A stretch of DNA of 64,000 nt from Telopea speciosissima. Its lineage: Eukaryota > Streptophyta > Magnoliopsida > Proteales > Proteaceae. Positions 33,670 to 45,097 of the stretch are shown in pieces (the stretch's first letter is position 1; each line of letters starts with the position of its first letter). The translations under genes were made by a program, and so were the position numbers. Location of the stretch: assembly GCF_018873765.1 (NCBI RefSeq), contig NC_057925.1:7637568-7701567 (forward strand). Direction: 5' to 3'. Under the pieces are notes generated by a model. It worked only from the letters and a program-made list of their open reading frames with translations, ran no database searches and was not told the DNA's origin.

Positions 33670-36600
33670 TGCAAATCCAATACCAAGGGTCAGTTTGGTA
33701 ACATTTCTATTCTAAAAAAATATTTGAGTCGGAAGTATTTTTATTTTTTATTTATGTTACAATTGAGTAATTCTGTAGGAAAGAAAGGTGTTTGGTAATG
33801 CTGATAAAAAAGTATTTCTGAATCATATAAGAAACAAAAATGTGTATGGTAAACACACAATAACAGAAATACAGAATACTTCTGTCACTTCTACAAATCA
33901 CTGTTACACCAACAATGCTACCCACCGACCCACATGGAATCTAAGAATGATTTTAAAGTGTCGAGAGTAATATTGTCACACCAACCATACAAGCCACATG
34001 GCAAGTTCATAGCATTCAACTTCAGTCCAGCTTTGTTTTACAAAAAAAAATCTCCATGTGCTTACACCTTCAAAACCTATATACACCAAACCTCTTTCCC
34101 TCACCTATCAGAGTTGGAGGATCTTATAAACCTATATACACCAAACAGAAGCATGCATTGACTACCGGAAAACCATCATTTGATATAGAGCACATATTTG
34201 TTCTACTACACAGGGCCGAAAAATGTGAACACCATTGATCTCTTGCAGTGAGGGATCCAGCCAAATAATCAGAAATCAAAGATAGAAACCATTTCCAAAC
34301 CAACTTGACTGGTAAGTTTCACTGACTTGACTACAAACCAAATATAGAGGAGCCATGACTCAAAAATGTGATAGCTCAGATATCAGTGTAGCCATTATAA
34401 AAAGAACACATTCTTGTGATTCAAATAAGATATCCGTCTGCAAATGCTAACACATTGTTGCAATTGTATAAACTGAGGGGGCTTCATATGCAGCTATTAC
34501 AAATGACATAGTTTAACAAAACTCAATGTTCAGTACCCGAAAAAAGAAGATAAAGACCCAGCATGAACTCTTGCCAACCAAAAGATTAAGTAAAAGACGA
34601 TGACAAGGAATTGATATTTATGATAGCAAGTTTTCCCACTCAGGCTAACAGTACCGATTTTAATTTTTAAAATTCAATTATCAAGTCCAACAAGATCTTG
34701 CAGAAACCCATTTGCAACTTAGATTCGATAACCAATATTAAATACTCAATTCACAAGTATTCAGAATTTCAATCTCGTATTCAGAGCGAAAAGGGTGACA
34801 AAAGCTTAAACCCCACGAAGTCCAAGAGTTGAGAGATGCTAGGCTGCTAGCATGGTTGCTTACCTACGGCACACAAACAAGTTAAACGAAAACTCCTAGA
34901 AGGCATGAAACCCCTAACCTACAATCTAAAATCAGAAGAAGTGATACACAGACCAAAACCCATCATATGAAAGAATTCCCCACCTCCTTCAAAATACGAG
35001 TCAACCCCACCAATCAACCACCTTTGACGGATAAGGCACAAAGCTAAAGCAGACTCAACTCTGCAAACGAAGAACAGTTAACATTTTCACAGGCCCAAAA
35101 CAGAGAATCAATCGAAATATATACATCCACATGAGACAAAAAGCTGTCTTTCTCCCTACCCACCACCCCAAAACACCCATAACCAACCAATCCAACAGAG
35201 TACCATGATCCCCCAAAGACAAATACCATTGAGTCACACGTTGATAAGCTCAAGAAAACAAGCAAAATCTCAGATTCTAAGCCAAAAGGGTGGCTTGTTC
35301 ACACCTAAGAAACAGAGAAGACCAAAGTGGATTGGTGGAACCGTGAAAGATGGGTCAAAATAGGAAAATCACAGAAAATCAGGTGGTGAGAGTTGTAAGC
35401 GAAAGGGACTTAACGGATCGTCATCAGTGAACAATGTAAATAAAAATTGAAGAAAAAGAATAGGCCTGGTGGCACATACTCCATTTCTAGGGTTTTCAGT
35501 GGGAAACCCTAATCACATAGAGATAGAGGAGAGAGGGAACGGTTCAGAGAGAAGATGGAGGGAAACATACCAAGAGACATAGGAAAGAAAAGGGAGGGAA
35601 AGATATGCTGTACAGAAGAGAAGCAGAGAACTTACGGGCACAGAAGCAGGAACCTCCTGCTGCTTCGCCAAAGCCGGAAGCAACCTGCTGCTCCACCATG
35701 CCTGAAACAAAACCTGCTGCCTCAGTTATTATACATCATAGAAGAGATGGAAATGGAGAATGGGGCATAGTTGGTCCATATAAATCTCATGGGGGTTTGG
35801 AGGTTTCGGTCATCGTTTTTAAAAACAGTATTGGCCTCCGAATCAGTGAGAGCCGATTCTGATTCGCATTGGAATCGGTTTGAGTCGGTTCGATCCAGCC
35901 GATTCTAGGCTATTTGGAGGTGACACTAGGATTGGTTTTGGAATCTGGAAAATCGGCTCAAGAATTGGTACCATTCAGGTTGGCACTTAGTTATTAAGTT
36001 TGGGAACGGCAATTGAACTGGAACGGATACGTACGGCAATTAAACGGATTAGATGGCAATAATAATTTTCAAAAATCCGGCGTAATAAAATGCATACGGC
36101 AACAATAAGATACGTGTTTGATACGTGTTTAGTACGGCCATTCTATAAGCAAAAATACGGACATATATTCACTATGTAATAGATATTCACCACCTAATAA
36201 ACAAAATAATAGCATATACACAATGAATTTATTTTTGAGGGCCCAAAAGAAATACATTTATTTTTATCATTTAGGCAAGTAAAGAAGAAATACATTTATT
36301 TCTTTTAGTCGGGTAGGGATATGCTATTTTCTGTTATGCTATTGTTCCTTTCTTTTTAAAATATTTTACATTTCGTTTCATATTTTTCCATTGAACCAGG
36401 TGGAGAAAAAAGGATTTCAGCAGAAGAAGAGGAGAAATAGTGAGGAAATAATGTTATAGAATATGGCCATCAGGAGAAAAATAAAGGGGAAAGGATGGCT
36501 GGGGTTTGGAACAGAGCAAAAACAAATCAAAGAACTGCTTAGCTGTGTTAATGTCAGAAACAGAGCTTTTCTATTTTCCATACTAAATTCTATTAGGCTA

Positions 36601-37380
36601 TAATTGAACAAGTTAAAAGAATAATTGACTCTATGGAAGCAGACAAAGTTACTCTCTGTTCTTGAATGATCAAACCTGAAACCACCCATTTCAGAAAGAG
36701 GGGCAGAAGCTCAGATCAATTCAGAATATTCGTTCCTTCATATCAACAATCAATAAATGTAACACAAAACCCAGATTGGTTATTAGAAGTAATACATATA
36801 AATAGAGCGCAATGCCCAGGAAAGGAAGGGAAACAGGGGAAAAAACATAAATATTTTCTCTCTTCTCCGTCTGGTAGTAATTCAAAATTGTCAATTAATC
36901 AGGACAGAACCCACCAAAATCTGACTAAACTGAGAGAAAGAGAGAGTAAAAACCCAATGATGAAACAAGATAAGAATAGAAAACCAAAATCTATGTAGAT
37001 TACCAGAACATGTCTTCTGGGCAGTGAGCTTATAAATCAAAACCATGATTCCCAGTGCATGGATCTTCATGCTCAAGATTAGTTTTACCAAATCTGATAA
37101 TTAAGATAACAATCATAACAAAGGTTGAGATTTGAGACCTGCAAACGCCGCTGCAACCGAACGGAGACGGAGAAGAAGAGGAGGAACACAACCGTCGGCC
37201 TTGAAGATTGAGAAGAGAAGCAGAACCGTCGCCGTCGCCGTTGAGGATTTGAGCCTTGTAGGAAGATTCTCCGGTGGCCGTTGAACGGAGATGGAGAAGA
37301 TGATTGGGGATTGGGGGCAACGACTACTAGGGTTCGAAGAGAATGGGAAACGAAGAGAATGCATTTTTTTCACTTTTGCG
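33670..37380. other. gene-poor stretch; possible unproven leader-like exons
   Basis: 33680-33870 resembles an AT-rich MITE (CAGTTTGGTAACATTTCTATT with a related inverted piece) without defined ends. On the minus strand, 35700-35450 and 37373-37110 read like plant 5' leaders. Both contain an AGGGTTT or CTAGGGTTC motif, and the second opens MKKMHSLRFPFSSNPSSRCP with Ser/Arg-rich transit-peptide-like composition. No downstream exon could be joined, so neither is called a gene. Confidence 0.3.
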
Positions 37381-37476
37381 TTTTTTCTTGTTTTAGACTT
37401 TAGTTTTGGTTTTTTTATTAAAAAGTATTAAATACGTTTAATTCGTATTTATAGTTTTATACGCGATTAATACTCT

Positions 37477-37600
37477 CTTTATTTTTTTTATAGGTAGGGG
37501 GGATGTAGGATGTGAACCAGGAGTCTTTAACTCAAGACCTCCTGATAGCAATGGCCCTTTACGCACTACTAGCTACCAAGTGTGCTATGCACTTGACCAT
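37477..37600 (-). mobile_element. SINE, 124 bp, with perfect 17-bp target-site duplication
   Basis: Flanked by TACGCGATTAATACTCT at 37460-37476 and 37601-37617. On the minus strand it starts near ATGGTCAAGTGCATAGCACA, has an A-box-like TAGCACACTTGG and a B-box-like GGTTCACATCC about 70 nt later, and ends CTACCTAT plus an A-rich tail. This is a complete small tRNA-derived retroposon, not assigned to a named family. Confidence 0.85.
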
Positions 37601-37660
37601 TACGCGATTAATACTCTAGTACATAAAAAATGTGTTTTTTAATAAAAATACAAAAATATA

Positions 37661-37912
37661 CATTATAATGGATTTTACTCCTCTCCATTTCCTGATTGGT
37701 ATTTTCACCCTGAGAGTGTGACAAGTGGCAATCCCAAATCCAACTGTCCACATTTGAAACCTTCAAATTAACTAAGAGTTAACCCTGGTTGGTGTAACCC
37801 AGGGACTAACCAGGGTTGGTAACCAAATCCACCCTTCAACCATGCTTAACCCAAGTTCAAACTCAATCGCCCATCTCTTTCTCTCTCTTATTTTTCCGGC
37901 GACGGCTATATC
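37661..37912. repeat. left arm of a fold-back element
   Basis: From CATTATAATGGATTTTACTC to GCGACGGCTAT. It is the inverse of 47311-47620 at high identity. Shared landmarks are TAACTAAGAGTTAACCCTGG, GGTTGGTGTAACCC and AACCCAAGTTCAAACTCAAT. The arm lacks about 45 bp near its inner end compared with the right arm. Confidence 0.8.
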
Positions 37913-38289
37913 CCAACGGAACTTGAACTGAAAATAGTATAACAAGAACCCCCTCGAAGTTTTGGAGGTGTGGGCCAAAGCCCCGCCACTTTCCTTGAAG
38001 TTTGGGCCATGACAGTAGCACCAGAGTCACGAACAGACTCACTCTTGTTGAATCCGCCCGTGCTGTCATTAGCATTTTTTGGTTAATTTCAGGTGGGACC
38101 CACACCCCCGTGTCCCAGACATCTTAGCTTAACCCTTGGACCCTAATTGAGACCTAACCTTATAGGATCTTGGATCCATGAGCTCAAGCCTAGGTTCTAA
38201 TGACCCTAGGAATGCTTAGACACCCCTCCCCTGTTCCTGAGATGCTAAGGAGCTCCAAGCTCCAAGCTGGAGCTGAAACTCCTTGAAAT

Positions 38290-38660
38290 CTTGGAAGAGA
38301 CTTTCAGCGGACGAACGACCGGATCCATCTATCATGGTATCAATCGTCAGTCCGCCTAGTATAAACCCTGTGTGTTGGCCTGAGCGGACGAAGGCACGGA
38401 TTCACTCTGTTTGCCTCCGCCCGGGGCCTGTTGCTCTTGGGTCTGTCTCAGGATATCGAACGGATGCAGGGGAGGACCCAAGAAGCACATCCGCCCGTGG
38501 ATCCGCTCTCCTTTATGATTGCCTCAGGCGTTGAACGGATGCACCACCGGACTCAAGTGAGAAGTTCCGCTCATGGATTTGCTCGCCCTGTTTTCACCTA
38601 TTGGCCTGAACGGAGTCAGGGGCGGATTCACCTCTACTGAGACCACCCGTGAGTCAACTC
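38290..38660. repeat. array of five about 60-bp dyad units in the LTR
   Basis: Units share the outline GAACGGAYNCA ... CCGCYCGTNNGTCCGCTC, for example CAGCGGACGAACGACCGGAT, GAGCGGACGAAGGCACGG, GAACGGATGCAGGGG and GAACGGAGTCAGGGGCGG. AGCGGA and TCCGCT halves recur within units. The same array is at 45555-45930 in the other LTR, and four related units are at 43285-43585. Confidence 0.6.
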
Positions 38661-39638
38661 ATGCTGTCTTGGTTGAAACTTGATTTTAACCATTTGGGGC
38701 CTAGCATGGGACCCTTCTATACCCGTTTTAATGATTTCCTTTATATGTCTAGGTTGGTGCACCGGTGAGATTCATGTGAACCACGTCGGATGTCACCCGA
38801 AGCCCGGGGAGATTCATACCAATCACGCCCGGTGACACCTATGCCTGGTGAGTGGGTTCTGGGTGACTTTGTTGGGTTTGAATATTATATAATTGTCAAT
38901 ATTAAGCATGCTATCCTATACTTATAAGCATTGTGCGCATTGCATCTTATTCGATTATGAACTGTTGTGGTTATGATAGTAAGCTCACCACTGTATCGGG
39001 CTACGGTGCTGAGTGTGCCGGTACCGAAACCCCAATTTACTTAATTATGAAATATGTTGTATGTCATCCTGAATTGTATGTGCCGTGTCGTGCTGGTATC
39101 CGGGTACTAGATGGAATGGGGCGTTGATGCACCCGGAATACCTCTCAGGACGATAGGATTTGCATATAGTATATCTGCGGCTAGGATGCTTGTTCCCTTA
39201 TACTACGACCCTTGCCAACAGGGGTTTATGTGTTGGATAGTCTGAGCACCTACGGTCTGTGGAAGTGGGAGAGGTCAGGGCAGGGGTAGTGATGGCTATC
39301 GGGGTTTGCCACTGGGTGGTCATGATGGTTTCTACCGGCGCGGGTCCCTTTGTGATAATTGAGGTCTCACTGGGGCGATAGGATAAGTGACCCTCAGTGT
39401 TTCCCGAGTTATCACAGTAGCATATACTTGACCGATAGAATTGTGTGCTAGGTGAAAAATGAATATAACATTAGCATGCATCATTCTGTTTGATATTGAT
39501 TGTGTGATGTCTACGCATTCTCCTTTGCTCCCTCATTAGCTAGTGTAGCTAACCCCGTTGTAGAACCACTTTTTAGATTATATGCAGATAGCCTCTTGAC
39601 GAGCACCGTTGGATGCGGATCAAGTGGGATTGAGTACT

Positions 39639-39663
39639 ATTTTTTTTTTTTTTTGTGGTAAAG
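39639..39663 (-). mobile_element. LINE-tail insertion inside the 5' LTR
   Basis: A long T run plus GTGGTAAAG lies between GGGATTGAGTACT and GGGATTGATTACT (one mismatch). The 3' LTR shows the empty site as one copy only (near 46890-46910). This confirms an insertion after LTR duplication. Confidence 0.65.
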
Positions 39664-39694
39664 GGGATTGATTACTGTGACTTGGATGTAGATG

Positions 39695-40040
39695 TACACC
39701 CAAGCATTCGAGCCATTGGGGCGATTGTTTAATTATTATTTAGTTTTTTGTATTCATTCCACAATCATGTATAAACTGCATGCTTACTTATTAGGAGAGA
39801 TTGAGTGGTTACGAACACTGTTATTGTACTATGTGTTATCATTAGAGAACCAATGCTCTATAATTTCTACACCCAAGCATTCGAGCCATTGGGGCGATTG
39901 TTTAATTATTATTTAATTTTCTGTATTCATTCCACAATCATGTATAAACTGCATGCTTACTTATTAGGAGAGATTGAGTGGTTACGAACACTGTTATTGT
40001 ACTATGTATTATCATTAGAGAACCGATGCTCTATAATTTC
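39695..40040. repeat. 173-bp tandem duplication in the 5' LTR
   Basis: The block beginning TACACCCAAGCATTCGAGCC starts at 39695 and again at 39868. It is nearly identical in both copies and is present once in the 3' LTR (from about 46923). Confidence 0.92.
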
Positions 40041-40258
40041 ACATATTTGAATTTAATTTGGTTTCCGCTAACTCTATAATTGGAACGATTTATTCTTTTT
40101 GGTACGTTCCTTTCTATCGTCATAATGTGATAACAAGGTGGACTGTGGCTCGGGACACTGCATCAGTGATCCTGATAGGCGTTGGGATGATGTGTGATTG
40201 TCCCAGTCATACCCCTATGTGGCAAACTATTTTACATTGGGATAGGGGCGTGACAGAG

Positions 40259-40270
40259 TGGTATCAGAGC
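40259..40270 (+). other. tRNA-Met primer-binding site
   Basis: TGGTATCAGAGC, three bases after the TGACA end of the 5' LTR. This is complementary to the 3' end of initiator tRNA-Met, the usual plant LTR-element primer. Confidence 0.9.
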
Positions 40271-41022
40271 AATGATGCTCTGCACCGACCACAGTCCAGT
40301 GTAACCTTTTGATTTACTCTCCACAAATAGGTTATAAATAAAAAAAATCTTAAGAGCATAAATGATTGTGTGCAGACTTAGGGAGAAGACTGATTGGAGT
40401 GGAAATAAGAATCTAGATGATAATAGACAACCTGGAACCTAGAGTTTGAAAACATAGGTTTGGAGATATAATTATGTACTTGCTTGGTTGAGTCCTAAAT
40501 AGATACTAAATGGTTATATATACGTTATAATTTATGATCAGTAAGGGATTAAATTTAACCAACCTTAATAATCCACAATGATCTAAAAGAGAGAATTAAT
40601 TATATATATATACACATTTATAACGCTAAATACAACTATTTCAAAGATTTTAATTTTCCTAGAGGCAACTAGTGTTTTTCACCATTTGACACCTGTGATT
40701 CTATTCTGCTCAACTCAGATTTTCGAATCCAACTATGATTGTATCATTTCCTGTTTGGCCATGCCTGTGCCCTTTTCAACTTAAAATATCAGATTTCACC
40801 TGTTTGACCCAAAACACCGGATAGTGGCTACACAAGATCAATAGATACACCTAGTAGTTCTACAAGTTCTTAGATTGTTCACACTGTCAGATTAAAGGGA
40901 AAAAAAGAGATGCAAGAGACCAAAGGAAAGTAAAACAAAAATAGTTCCACAAAATACCATCAAGGGCAAGAAATTAAGAGAACTGATAAGATAACTTCTG
41001 AGAATTTTGAAGGAGATCGGAA

Positions 41023-41577
41023 CTAGTCACTGACACTGGCGTCACCACCACGGCCAAGGAAGAAATTGATGTCGTCTATTCCCCACCCCATGTCCGACAT
41101 ACGCCAAGATTGGGCATTTAGTTGCTTCCCGATCCTGTTGAAGCCATCTGCCACTCGCACGCCTAGCCGCTTGATGGCCATTGATAAGTCATCACTTCCC
41201 CCTGTGATCTTTGAGGTACCTGCTGCAAGTGATTTGGGACCTCTGAGCTTAGAATCTGCTTCACTATCATCTTCCTCATCATCTTTGATCCCTTTCTCCT
41301 TATTGTGCTGAATAGGTCCTCCTGCACTGTCATAAATAGGGTACAAATTCATCTCTCGTAGGGTGTCGAACCCGATAGGCTCCCTAGTGCTTGACTTCCT
41401 AGGTTCCTGATCAAGGTCAACCTCGAAGCAGAGGAAAACCCAAGTGAGTAATCGACTGTAAGGTAGTGTGTGCCTTCGGGTGGAATCCATAACAGTGCGA
41501 GCCAGGTGCTTCATGATTATGTACGAGAGACAAACAAGTTGGCCAGTATATAGGGAGTGAGCTAATACAGCAGACAT
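41023..41577 (-). CDS. antisense TE-encoded protein, C-terminal half (plant-transposon-protein-like)
   Basis: 184 codons, antisense to the LTR element. The N-terminal part has ARTVMDSTRRHTLPYSRLLT and WVFLCFEVDL, resembling the region LPYGxLLTxIFxxFxVDL found in the "putative plant transposon protein" domain family (assignment from memory). The middle is acidic (KDDEEDDSEAD) and the end is DINFFLGRGGDASVSD. It is read together with 41644-41991, which supplies the upstream half. The junction (about 41578-41643) contains a frame break or short intron. Function unknown; such antisense frames recur in non-autonomous gypsy-type elements. Confidence 0.55.
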   Translation of the reverse strand: MSAVLAHSLYTGQLVCLSYIIMKHLARTVMDSTRRHTLPYSRLLTWVFLCFEVDLDQEPRKSSTREPIGFDTLREMNLYPIYDSAGGPIQHNKEKGIKDDEEDDSEADSKLRGPKSLAAGTSKITGGSDDLSMAIKRLGVRVADGFNRIGKQLNAQSWRMSDMGWGIDDINFFLGRGGDASVSD

Positions 41578-41643
41578 CAGAGAAGGGCGTGTGCTACTTA
41601 CCTTGGAGGGAACCAGATTTGTTTTGGCAATGAAAGTAAGGAC

Positions 41644-41991
41644 TCACTGGGAAGGAGGAAACTTGGAGAGATCCTTATTCTTCTTGCATCTGTTGTTCGT
41701 TAACACTTGGAACAACTCTTTACTCTCCTCCGGGTACAGGCTTGTGTCTGGGTGGCTGTCTGAAGAATAGTAAACCTTCTTTCCTTCTGCCGAAACATCA
41801 AGAATGATTCCCAATTCTTCAGTGGTAAAACTGATGGAGACCCCATTTACTACTGTAGACAGTCTTAGATCACCATCATCGCCCTCTGACAGCAGCAATT
41901 TTGAATAGAATTCTCTGATCAGAACAGGGTAGTAAAACTCGGGCAGAACTAGCATGTTGGACCATTCCAACTTCTCAAATCTAGTCTCCAC
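41644..41991 (-). CDS. antisense TE-encoded protein, N-terminal half
   Basis: 115 codons opening METRFEKLEWSNMLVLPEFY, then YPVLIREFYSKLLLSEGD, VVNGVSISFTTEELGIILDV. The pattern Y-P-x-L-(V/I)-R-E-F-Y-x-x-L, followed about 20 residues later by V-x-G-V-x-(I/V)-x-(F/L)-(S/T)-x-E-x-(L/I)-x-x-(I/L)-L, is the hallmark I know from the plant transposon protein domain of retroelement-associated ORFs. Upstream initiation beyond 41991 is possible, since the codons before it may be coding (a stop lies in frame near 41994). It lies antisense to the LTRs, about 1.4 kb from the primer site. Confidence 0.55.
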   Translation of the reverse strand: METRFEKLEWSNMLVLPEFYYPVLIREFYSKLLLSEGDDGDLRLSTVVNGVSISFTTEELGIILDVSAEGKKVYYSSDSHPDTSLYPEESKELFQVLTNNRCKKNKDLSKFPPSQ

Positions 41992-43284
41992 CTAATATGC
42001 CATCATTTCCTCAACGGTTATGTCCCTTTCTACGAGGATTCTCCTGCTTAAAAAGATGTCCCCGGGAGTGTCCCTCTGTACCTCCAGTGGTCAGCCGAGA
42101 CATCCGGTGGGTGATAGGAATGGCAGGCACGATGGCAGTGTCTCTCTCTCTTTTTGGAGCTATGAAGTCACTTGCCCGTACGAAGTAACACCAAGTAGAG
42201 TAATAAGAAGGTAAGCCAAAATGGAATAATGATGTATGAGATTGATAATGAGTTGGAAAAGTAAAAAAGCCCAATTGATGTGGAGATGATTTGAATGAAA
42301 GACTATGCACGATGAGAAATCAAAGGAGGAGTTCGTATAAATGTGATATAAAATGAAAATGTATAATGGGAACGTGGAAAATCATAGGAAATGTGTTCGG
42401 AGAAAAGAGAAGAGACAAGAATATTATGCAAACAAATCCCCACATGTAATCCCATCTGTATGAATGTGAAGGATGAGACTGAAGTAATCAATAAGCATAA
42501 GTTGTGAAATGGGATATCCCAACTTGACACAAGAACCCTTTGTTGAGAAAGGAAATGAATACCAAGGATTGTGTAAGTAATCTCAAGAATATAAAATACA
42601 TTTGGGAGTACATTAAGAGGATGAACTATTGAGAGAAGAAGCTAGACTCCAAGGATTTTACTTATTGCTATACATAATTGTATAAGAAATGTATTTGATG
42701 GTATATCAATGCAATGATTTGGTGAAGTCTAGATACATGTAATGGATTAAGCATGGACTTGAAAGGTTTCTCAAGCATGAGAGAATGGGAGAGCTTACTT
42801 AATCAAGAATGGGAACCTATTCAAGATAATTAACTAAACAATGATAGGTAATCTTTAAAATGCTTAAAAGAATACAATGAGCAAGTAAGAAGCCGTTGCT
42901 ATAGTGCCATTGATCATTAGAGCATAATTCCCAACCCAAGGACTTAAGTCTAAATCTATTTTGGCATGAACATGGTGTTTATGGCCATAAGAATGCAAGC
43001 AAAGTCAAGACATGATCATACTTGGGATGAATTCTCACAAATCCAAGGAAAAATGAAGGAGAAGATGAAGAGACACAAGCAAAATCTCTCAATGAGAAGA
43101 GTAAAGGATTGAAAGGAAAATGGAGAAGAGCAATTTACCTTGATTTGGTTGAGAAGTGATCTTGGAGGCTTGAAGTTGCAAGAGAACTCCTCAAGAGATC
43201 TGTAGAGCCTTCCACCCTCTCCCTAAGGTTGTGTTTTTCTTTTGGAGCCAAAGTGAGTTTTGAACTCACGGTTTTGTTTTTGTT

Positions 43285-43585
43285 GAAATTCCTCGAATGG
43301 ACGAACGAACGGAATCAGTTATCGTGACTCCGCTCGTCAATCCGCCCCACCTTAAATTTGAAAATTCATAATTTTATAACTGACTGGATCAACGAACGGA
43401 TCCATTGCTATGAGTCGGCCCGTAGATCTGATCGATTCATATTCCCTCCTTTGGTCTTCTGAGAACGGATGAACGAACGGATTCACATTTCGCATCCGCT
43501 CGTTAGTTTGCTCTCCCTGTCTTGCGAGAGAAACATGAACGGAACCAGAGCATTGATACCGCTCGTGAGTCCGCTCACTGTTCTT
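43285..43585. repeat. four dyad units related to the LTR array
   Basis: GACGAACGAACGGAATCAG ... CCGCTCGTCAATCCGCCC, CAACGAACGGATCCATTG ... CGGCCCGTAG, GATGAACGAACGGATTCAC ... CCGCTCGTTAG and ATGAACGGAACCAG ... CCGCTCGTGAGTCCGCTC. Same orientation as in the LTRs, spaced about 60-100 bp. Confidence 0.6.
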
Positions 43586-45084
43586 TTAGAATTTAGCACC
43601 TAGACTTTGAGACCTTTTGACCACCCCTTGTGTGATGGTTTAATGGCTATACCCTAGGTTGGACACCCATTTTGCTTGACCCATGCATGGTTAATTGCTT
43701 GCCTTAGATGCAAACCATGATGTCTGTATTTTTGGGCCTACATCGGCCAGAGCAGCCGATAAGAATGACAGGCATTAGTGTATTGTGACTCCCCTCTTAC
43801 CTAAAAGGGAGGAGAGTTAGTTTGGAGATGAAGACCCTTAGATCCAGTGAATTGGTGGACTTAGACCTTATGGATAGGAAGCCTAACCCGGTGGGTAGAT
43901 ATTAGGTAAGGAAAGTTTTGGGCTGGCTTGGACTGGTTCATTTCAATGAGCGACAGAGGCCAGGTATAACTAGAGACCACTCATAACACCTTGAGTTAGT
44001 GACGACTCTTTTTGTACTTTACTAGGTTTTCCAAACCATGTTTAGACTCATAGAGGGAGTCCTACACCGTGAGTTGACTTTCCAAAAAGACTTAGCGAAC
44101 CATACTCGAGGACTCTTGTTCTTATGATCTGACCTAGATGACAGATATGTCCAGAGGGATATGAATGTAATTCTTAAATTTTGCCTATGAATTGGTGATA
44201 TATATATATATGTATGCATATATAGATATGTCCCTTAAGACCTTGGACTTGTATGACTAGAGTGATTCTCTAGTACTACAAGTATGACCTTACCTAGGCT
44301 TTACTGTGATCACTTAGTTAAGTCCTGACCCTTGGTCATGTTGATCCCGGGTTAATAACAGATGATCTTAAAAATGACTGGGTGAACTAATTAGCAAGAG
44401 TTGGCTTAGACCTACCATAGGAGGTTGTTTGGCTCTCAAAAGAGAACCATAAAGGACTTTTCCTTGTATAGTCACTGTGAGATGGGTCTAAAGACATTGA
44501 AAGCTGAAATCAAAGGAGGTAACAAGACCTTCTCCAACGATAGATATGAATGGAGTAATGGGTCACCAAATGCGTTCCCTTCGTGCTGGGAGTGAACAAT
44601 CGGAGATTCCATCAATATTCCAAATCATTCTCAAGTTGGGTTAGGTAATGAGACAACCAGAAGTGACAGCATTCAGAGTGTGAACCCTATAATGAGAACT
44701 GGACAGCTTGAATCCTGTAACCCAAGTGTGACCAGAGTTGTGAAAATCAGAGCGATGCCCTACACACTAGACTAAGCCACCTAGAACAGGAAGGTTCCCT
44801 AGATTTTAGACCAGAGATACCCCTTTGACCTACTGGTATATTGTGACCACCGGCTCTAAAAGTTAAAATTGAGCCTGGGTATTGTGGACCACACCCCTGT
44901 GGTAATGTGACCATGTGAGGAAGAGAAGTATAGAACCTGGCCTGTTGTATCAACTAGACACTACCTTACTTTGACCCGACCTTGACGTAGTTCAAGTAGT
45001 GGGTATTTGGGAGGTATTGTTGTTCAACAAGCCTTTGCCCTTGAGACCCGGGTAGCCTCAAATTTCGAGGATGAAATTTTTAAT

Positions 45085-45097
45085 AAGGTTGGAAGGA
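45085..45097 (+). other. polypurine-like tract before the 3' LTR
   Basis: AAGGTTGGAAGGA directly precedes TGTTACACCC. It is imperfect (two T) but in the expected place. Confidence 0.6.

Larger units (their letters stand above)
37920..40255 (+). repeat. 5' LTR (left end decayed)
   Basis: Matches the 3' LTR from TTGAACTGAAAATAGTATAA to the terminal GATAGGGGCGTGACA. The first about 95 bp of the 3' LTR (TGTTACACCCGTACCCC...) are missing or scrambled here. It is longer than the 3' LTR in its right part because of a 173-bp tandem duplication (39695-40040) and a LINE-tail insertion near 39639-39663. Confidence 0.85.

Noticed and set aside
37113..37373. New gene with a transit-peptide-like N-terminus
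   Set aside because: Composition is suggestive but no downstream exon or domain could be attached, so it is kept only as a note.
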